From an uncultured Oscillospiraceae bacterium (GTDB taxonomy: Bacteria; Bacillota; Clostridia; Oscillospirales; Acutalibacteraceae): a DNA stretch of 64,000 nucleotides. The stretch lies in assembly GCA_902492455.1 (NCBI GenBank), contig CABULH010000009.1:1-64000 (forward strand), read 5' to 3'. Positions 59,910 to 64,000 of this stretch are shown here, piece by piece. The translations under genes were made by a program, and so were the position numbers. A model generated the notes under the pieces. It worked only from the letters and a program-made list of their open reading frames with translations, was not told the origin of the DNA and searched no databases. Positions within the stretch are counted from its first letter, which is position 1; each line of letters opens with the position of its first letter.

Positions 59910-59943
59910 AAGGCGAATAAGCCTATTTTGGCTTATTCGCCTT
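59910..59943. terminator. Hairpin after RHH gene
   Basis: AAGGCGAATAAGCC / GGCTTATTCGCCTT perfect 14-bp stem; T-run only on the minus side (CCTTTTCTC). Confidence 0.6.
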
Positions 59944-59954
59944 AATAACCACAA

Positions 59955-60056
59955 AGAAGAAAGCGTCTGATGAGTCAAGGGCGGCGACGCCGGGAGTGGA
60001 GATTTTGCGAAGCAAAATACTACTCCAAACCCTTTACGCATCAGACGCTTTCTTCT
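59955..60056. repeat. 102-nt inverted-repeat element
   Basis: Perfect 18-bp terminal inverted repeats AGAAGAAAGCGTCTGATG enclose GGCG-GCGA-CGCC and ATTTTGC-GAAG-CAAAAT hairpins. Looks like a MITE or a folded RNA. No gene inside. Confidence 0.8.
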
Positions 60057-60090
60057 ATTAATCTATCCAAATAAAAGGTGGTGAGTAAAA

Positions 60091-60831
60091 ATGCGAAAGG
60101 AAACCGATTTAAGCAAAGTGAAGACCGTTGCAAAAACCTTTTTGATGCAGGATATAAAGGAAACGCCCATGTCTCCCCTTGTGGTAAAACATCCCTTTAC
60201 AGATTCCGCACTCATTGTAACTCAAGACAGCGAGGGAAGAGTAACACACACCAATCTGCTGGACGATGAGCATGCGCGGCGGGATTGGAAGAAACAAATG
60301 GAAAAGCAAATAGGGGTGGCTCAATCCGCCTTTCATATCCACTTTATGATAACAAAGCCATATCGCCTCGCTTTTCTAAAATTTGCGCGACCGTTCTTAT
60401 CCCGAGCAGACTTTTCGGAAATTCTCAGCGATGCCTGGATACGCTCGGAATACCCCAGCTTTGATCCCAATGTCAATCAAAACGAACAGCTTGCTATGTT
60501 CCGCGCCGCTGATCCTGCCGTACTGATGGATGAGGACGAATATGAGGCGTTCTGTTCCCTGGAAGATTCCGTCACCGTTTACCGCGGCGTAACGTCATAT
60601 AACGCCGAAAATGTCAAAGCTCTTTCGTGGACGCTGAACTACGATATAGCGGTATGGTTTGCTCATCGGTTTGGAGAAGACGGTACAGTGTATGAAGCGC
60701 AGGTCGCCAAAAAGTATATCCTTGCCCTTTTTAATAGTAACAGCGAACAAGAGGTCATCGTCGATCCCCAGCATCTGATAGAGATATCGGAAGCACAGGT
60801 GATGGATGATGACCTTTCTTTATCCCAGTGA
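60091..60831 (+). CDS. ADP-ribosyltransferase-like protein
   Basis: 246 aa. The C-terminal half has the R-S-E pattern of arginine-type ADP-ribosyltransferases: Arg in VTVYRGVTSYN, STS-like in ALSWTLNYDIAVWFAHRFGE and Glu in SNSEQEVIVDPQHLIE. The N-terminal half is unassigned (TETDLS..., PYRLAFLKFARPFLSRADFS). No secretion signal. Could modify host or phage proteins; ART-fold call is from motif spacing only. AAGGTGGTG precedes the start. Confidence 0.65.
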   Translation: MRKETDLSKVKTVAKTFLMQDIKETPMSPLVVKHPFTDSALIVTQDSEGRVTHTNLLDDEHARRDWKKQMEKQIGVAQSAFHIHFMITKPYRLAFLKFARPFLSRADFSEILSDAWIRSEYPSFDPNVNQNEQLAMFRAADPAVLMDEDEYEAFCSLEDSVTVYRGVTSYNAENVKALSWTLNYDIAVWFAHRFGEDGTVYEAQVAKKYILALFNSNSEQEVIVDPQHLIEISEAQVMDDDLSLSQ

Positions 60832-60894
60832 GGCAAAAGGCGTTCTATCAATATAAAAAGGGGCGCCGTCCTTTGAACGGGGGGCACAGCTAAT

Positions 60895-61044
60895 ATGAAC
60901 GACAGAACAAGGAGACAGACGTATGGTACGGATATTGAAACCATCATCCGGCAGAAGCTGCTGGAGAGGGAATGGGCGGCGTGTAAGCCACCGCGATATG
61001 CGGCGGATCCTGCGAATCAGGTGAATTCCCATTCACCCATATAG
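60895..61044 (+). CDS. Small element protein (49 aa)
   Basis: MNDRTRRQTYGTDIETIIRQ, LLEREWAACKPPRYAA: charged and helical, no Cys pair. A G-run lies 10 nt upstream. Function unknown; of the kind often seen in ICE accessory regions. Confidence 0.5.
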   Translation: MNDRTRRQTYGTDIETIIRQKLLEREWAACKPPRYAADPANQVNSHSPI

Positions 61045-61057
61045 GACGCAGAAAGAG

Positions 61058-61663
61058 GTGAGCCACTTGTATTTCATGATCGATCCGGACTTGCTCCGTC
61101 TTGAAAAAATGATGGTGCTGATCCCGCGCTTCACATCACCGGGTAGCGGCCTGCTGGTACACATCACCGAGAAGGCGCCGAAAGAGGAAAGCCATGGCCG
61201 ACTAATGCGGGAAACCATGCGGTATATTCACAATCCAGATTTTCTCGGACGGTTTAGCGAATATCAAAAGGAAAGGAAGAATGGCGGTATGACATACCGC
61301 GGGGAGCGTCATAAAGAAATATTCGAAAGGGAGGTACGAAAAAGGAAGAATCCAACAGCGGCCATGCTGTGTGCCTTGTACCTGCTGACCGCTGATTGCA
61401 GGCTCTGGTCAAGAGTCCGGCCGTATATCCATACAACGGGAATCCAGTTTCAGGGTGTGCAGCTTGGAAGGATCAGCGCGGACGCCTATACCCTATATAT
61501 GGTTGCTAAGGATCTGTACTGTGGTACGAAGCATATCACTATCCGCGACTTGGCGGATAAAGAGATCGTGTCCTCCCAGCTTTTCGGAATGGTCTGCGAA
61601 GCCATGACTCTGCGTCGTTACGGGCTGGCAGTATGCGATGCGGAAATCAAAGCGAAAGGTTGA
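61058..61663 (+). CDS. DUF6075-like ICE protein
   Basis: 201 aa. The central part YRGERHKEIFEREVRKRKNP, AAMLCALYLLTADCRLWSRV and VQLGRISADAYTLYMVAKDL resembles DUF6075, a short ICE family of unknown role; the N-terminus is extra. GTG 61058, TTG 61067 or ATG 61076 could be the start (GAGGTGAG fits the TTG). Confidence 0.55.
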   Translation: MSHLYFMIDPDLLRLEKMMVLIPRFTSPGSGLLVHITEKAPKEESHGRLMRETMRYIHNPDFLGRFSEYQKERKNGGMTYRGERHKEIFEREVRKRKNPTAAMLCALYLLTADCRLWSRVRPYIHTTGIQFQGVQLGRISADAYTLYMVAKDLYCGTKHITIRDLADKEIVSSQLFGMVCEAMTLRRYGLAVCDAEIKAKG

Positions 61664-61697
61664 GGATGAATTTTAACAGGAAGGAGTGGAACGTCGG

Positions 61698-62381
61698 ATG
61701 AATCAACAGGACCTCATCCTGCGGGACTATATCAAGGAGATGAAAGCCATGGCCGGGGAGGAGTATCAGACGACGGCGATGGACTGGCTTGAGTTCGCCT
61801 GTGATTTATGCGAGAATGATCCCTCGCAATTGGAAGATGAATTGGAGAACCTTCTTCGGTCGCTCTTGTTTGTGCAGCATAATTTTGAGCCAGAGGTGCT
61901 GCAGGCCAGTCTGAATACCCTTCTTCTCCCCAGTGAAATAGTCTATGGGGCTATGCTGTTCAACCATTCTATAGATAGGGAAACAGTCCTGAAGCTTGCT
62001 GAAACCGGCGCGCTGGAATGCGGATATATCCCCGGCAGCCGGATCGAAAAGGGAACGCTGTCCCTGATCCAAATAGAAGGCTCGTCCCCGCACCTGTTGA
62101 TGGCGGCAAATACGGGACCGGAAAGAATTAAGAATCTTTTGAGAAGGGCGGCTGTGGAAGAAGAACAGGGGACGCCGGCAGCGAATTTTCTGACCGAAAG
62201 CCCTTTTTGGATTTATGATCTCTCGCAAGAGGCACTCTGCCCAGCGGCGCTGGAAGCCTTTTCAAGCAGCACGGCGGTGGGCAGGCTTTATCGCTATGCT
62301 CCGCAGACCCATCAATTTACGCAGACGGACAATCTGCTTCTGGAGATGGAGATGGCCAAAGAGCCGGAGATGACACAGTAG
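61698..62381 (+). CDS. Element protein of unknown function (227 aa)
   Basis: Acidic and helical N-terminus (MAGEEYQTTAMDWLEFACDL, PSQLEDELENLLRSLLFVQH), then a mixed domain. No motif recognised. ATG 61698 chosen; GTG 61686 has a closer AAGGA. Read with the preceding genes. Confidence 0.6.
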   Translation: MNQQDLILRDYIKEMKAMAGEEYQTTAMDWLEFACDLCENDPSQLEDELENLLRSLLFVQHNFEPEVLQASLNTLLLPSEIVYGAMLFNHSIDRETVLKLAETGALECGYIPGSRIEKGTLSLIQIEGSSPHLLMAANTGPERIKNLLRRAAVEEEQGTPAANFLTESPFWIYDLSQEALCPAALEAFSSSTAVGRLYRYAPQTHQFTQTDNLLLEMEMAKEPEMTQ

Positions 62382-62400
62382 CTGTGGCCGGCATACAATG

Positions 62401-62437
62401 AAAACGCCGATTCCTGTAGGAATCGGCGTTTTCATTG
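62401..62437. terminator. Bidirectional terminator
   Basis: AAAACGCCGATTCC-TGTA-GGAATCGGCGTTTT between convergent genes; T-runs both ways. Confidence 0.92.
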
Positions 62438-62449
62438 AGATCGCTTCGG

Positions 62450-62800
62450 TCATTTGCTAGGATTTTTCAGCGTGATAGAATCCCCCGGCTGGAGAAGGAT
62501 GGTTTCAGTCAATCCGCTCACGGATAAGGCATACGGCAGATGGTTGATGAGGTGAACGTGTTCCACATTGCAATCGTAAAATTGGATGCTGCAGGGATAG
62601 TTATAAAACCGCACATCGATACAATCAACTGTCAGAGGACCGATGAGCACGGTATCCACGAACATACCCAGGTGATGATAGATCGAAAGGGACTGCGGTT
62701 CTTGACCGTCCTGCATCCACAGGGCTTCCCGGATCTTCTTGCCTTTTGAGCAGATGTCCAGCACCAATGTGCCTTTGAACACGGGATTAAGTTCCATCAT
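62450..62800 (-). CDS. Element protein of unknown function (116 aa)
   Basis: ATG 62800 behind a G-run. Beta-rich (FKGTLVLDICSKGKKIREAL, VDCIDVRFYNYPCSIQFYD) with a C-terminal ETILLQPGDSITLK. No family recognised. Overlaps the XRE gene by 14 nt. Confidence 0.6.
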   Translation of the reverse strand: MMELNPVFKGTLVLDICSKGKKIREALWMQDGQEPQSLSIYHHLGMFVDTVLIGPLTVDCIDVRFYNYPCSIQFYDCNVEHVHLINHLPYALSVSGLTETILLQPGDSITLKNPSK

Positions 62801-63110
62801 TTCCCCCCCAATACTTTCTGGCCAGCGAGAGCAATTCTTGTTCAAAGGGCGTGGGCTGTTTTTCCTCTTGCTGTATTCCCAGCAGATAATCCGTCGTCAC
62901 ATCGTAGAGCTTTGCCAATCTTACCAGCATCAGCAGCGAGGGCTGCGTTTCGCCCAGTTCGTAATACGCATAGGTGGAACGGTCAATACAGAGAGCGTCG
63001 GCAATCTCCCGCTGGGTGACGGCATTGTATTCCCGCAGATAGCGGAGCCGCTTGGTGAGAAGAATGGGAGTTTCCTGTTCCAAATTCCTGGGTTCGAATC
63101 GATACTGCAT
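62787..63110 (-). CDS. XRE-family regulator
   Basis: 107 aa. RLRYLREYNAVTQREIADAL, CIDRSTYAYYELGETQPSLL and LVRLAKLYDVTTDYLLG form a full XRE helix-turn-helix. GGAG 9 nt upstream. Probably controls this gene group or element transfer. Confidence 0.9.
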   Translation of the reverse strand: MQYRFEPRNLEQETPILLTKRLRYLREYNAVTQREIADALCIDRSTYAYYELGETQPSLLMLVRLAKLYDVTTDYLLGIQQEEKQPTPFEQELLSLARKYWGGNDGT

Positions 63111-63113
63111 GAG

Positions 63114-63776
63114 TCAAGGCTCCTGCCGGTCGAACAGGATCTGCAGGATGGTATGATCGGTTTGCATATCCCGATAGGTCAGGGACCAAATGAGATCCTG
63201 GATGTAGCCCTGGATATACAGCTCCATAGGCTTCACCAGCAGGAAGCATTCCATAAACAGGGCATTCAGCCGATCAAGCTCCCTTTCTTCTCCTAAAAGC
63301 TGAACGATCCTGTTATACAGTTCAATCCCATCGTTTAGATTACATTGACACAACAGATCATCCTCCAGCTCCTGATAAAACCGTGGCGCCGCTTGTTCCA
63401 GATACAAATGAGCCAATTCCGCCGTATACATCTCTTCGTTGGTATGCTTCTCCGCATAGGAAGATGGGTGCTTTTCAATATAGGTATGCACCGTCTGAGC
63501 ATACTGGATTTTTTCCGGTTCCTCTCCGTATACCGCCTGGCGGCATAGCTTACGGAGCCGTTCACCGGCTTCTTCCCCCTGTTCCACTATTTCCGAATAG
63601 GAAAAGCAGCGGACAGATTTTAGCTTCCGGAAGAGGTATCGGTCCAGCAAGTACCCCTGGACTCCCAAGGCTTCCCGGATTTTCCTTGACAGAGCCAGGA
63701 ACTCATGAAAACCGGCGTTCAGTTCTTTGAGATTCACCTCCCCCAAATAGGATTTAGCGTCTTGGTATTTGTTCAT
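63114..63776 (-). CDS. Element protein of unknown function (220 aa)
   Basis: Helical throughout: MNKYQDAKSYLGEVNLKELN, EKHTNEEMYTAELAHLYLEQ, CQCNLNDGIELYNRIVQLLG. No motif recognised. ATG 63776 is preceded by a weak AAGG. Followed after 4 nt by the XRE gene, so probably one operon. Confidence 0.6.
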   Translation of the reverse strand: MNKYQDAKSYLGEVNLKELNAGFHEFLALSRKIREALGVQGYLLDRYLFRKLKSVRCFSYSEIVEQGEEAGERLRKLCRQAVYGEEPEKIQYAQTVHTYIEKHPSSYAEKHTNEEMYTAELAHLYLEQAAPRFYQELEDDLLCQCNLNDGIELYNRIVQLLGEERELDRLNALFMECFLLVKPMELYIQGYIQDLIWSLTYRDMQTDHTILQILFDRQEP

Positions 63777-64000
63777 CCGATCCCGACCTTTCCGCGCCTT
63801 TAAGCGCCAATGGTCGGGAATCCCCCGAAATAGAAAAACGCATGCAAAGGCTGGATAGCCGCGGCTACCCATTGACCCTTGCACACGCTGAAAGGCATAC
63901 TTGTATCTCCGCGGCAAATACGCTATACTGTAACATGCCGCGGCGCCGAGTATTCGGTTGTGCAGGGTGCTCACTCACCTTTGCGCAGGGCGGGGATGGT
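63777..64000. other. Intergenic region and possible partial gene at window end
   Basis: Contains a TCCCGACC/GGTCGGGA hairpin (63781..63819 region) and an AGCCGCGGCT palindrome. A minus frame from 64000 reads TIPALRKGE then TGA (63971), possibly the end of a gene that starts beyond the window. Confidence 0.35.

Larger units (their letters stand above)
59191..64000. mobile_element. Left end of an integrative element (probable ICE)
   Basis: Begins exactly where the ABC gene breaks, with a run of genes typical of accessory ends of clostridial ICEs (double ribbon-helix-helix protein beginning STEAKKGITVKVD, DUF6075-like protein, ART-like protein, XRE regulator). No recombinase, relaxase or coupling protein is in the window, so the class is unproven. 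Confidence 0.75.

Overview
The window is a stretch of a low-GC-relative, spore-forming Firmicutes chromosome (class Clostridia, probably Oscillospirales). The host part carries spoIIR, a pyruvate,phosphate dikinase, split secD/secF, a ylxM-ffh-rpsP-khpA cluster and an FMN-riboswitch-controlled ribU. Promoters throughout match the sigma-A consensus. I could not place it to genus from the sequence alone.

Region 1, 1 to about 30.3 kb, is the right-hand part of a siphovirus prophage. It sits at the 3' end of a tRNA-Val(GAC) gene (30336..30411), next to its tyrosine integrase. Almost all lytic genes read leftward. From right to left they are: a divergent repressor/Cro-like switch; an early block (annealing protein, HNH, replication initiator with internal iterons, helicase loader, SSB, RusA); an accessory block (two paralogous adenine methyltransferases, Lar-like and zinc-ribbon proteins, a late-gene regulator, two tRNAs); then terminase, portal, capsid, head-tail connectors, tail tube, chaperones, tape measure and the start of a baseplate gene. 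Lysis genes and the far attachment site lie left of the window.

The prophage segment between repressor and integrase (27.4 to 29.1 kb) is the most unusual part. It holds a small gene under a LexA-type box that converges on a short, peptidase-less repressor (candidate SOS antirepressor), a two-repeat type I-C-like mini-CRISPR array, a type I toxin-antitoxin module (28-aa membrane peptide plus antisense RNA), a lipoprotein gene, and two further promoter-to-terminator small-RNA candidates. A third, solitary I-C-like CRISPR repeat sits at the terminase small-subunit start (13773..13804) with no cas genes in view, the arrangement expected of an RNA anti-CRISPR.

Region 2, 30.4 to 59.19 kb, is host core sequence: an aminotransferase, secDF, ylxM-ffh-rpsP-khpA, rmuC and a GNAT gene inverted between khpA and rimM-trmD, ptsH (HPr), uvrC, ppdK, prs, an EamA transporter, an RDD/PadR pair, ilvE, a MATE exporter, spoIIR, ribU, an O-antigen-ligase-like gene, degV and an ABC exporter gene.

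Region 3, 59.19 kb to the end, is the left end of a second mobile element, probably an integrative conjugative element. It has split the ABC exporter inside its Walker B motif. It begins with a double ribbon-helix-helix protein with an internal start, a 102-nt inverted-repeat element, an ADP-ribosyltransferase-like protein and several unidentified accessory genes including an XRE regulator. Recombinase and transfer genes are beyond the window.
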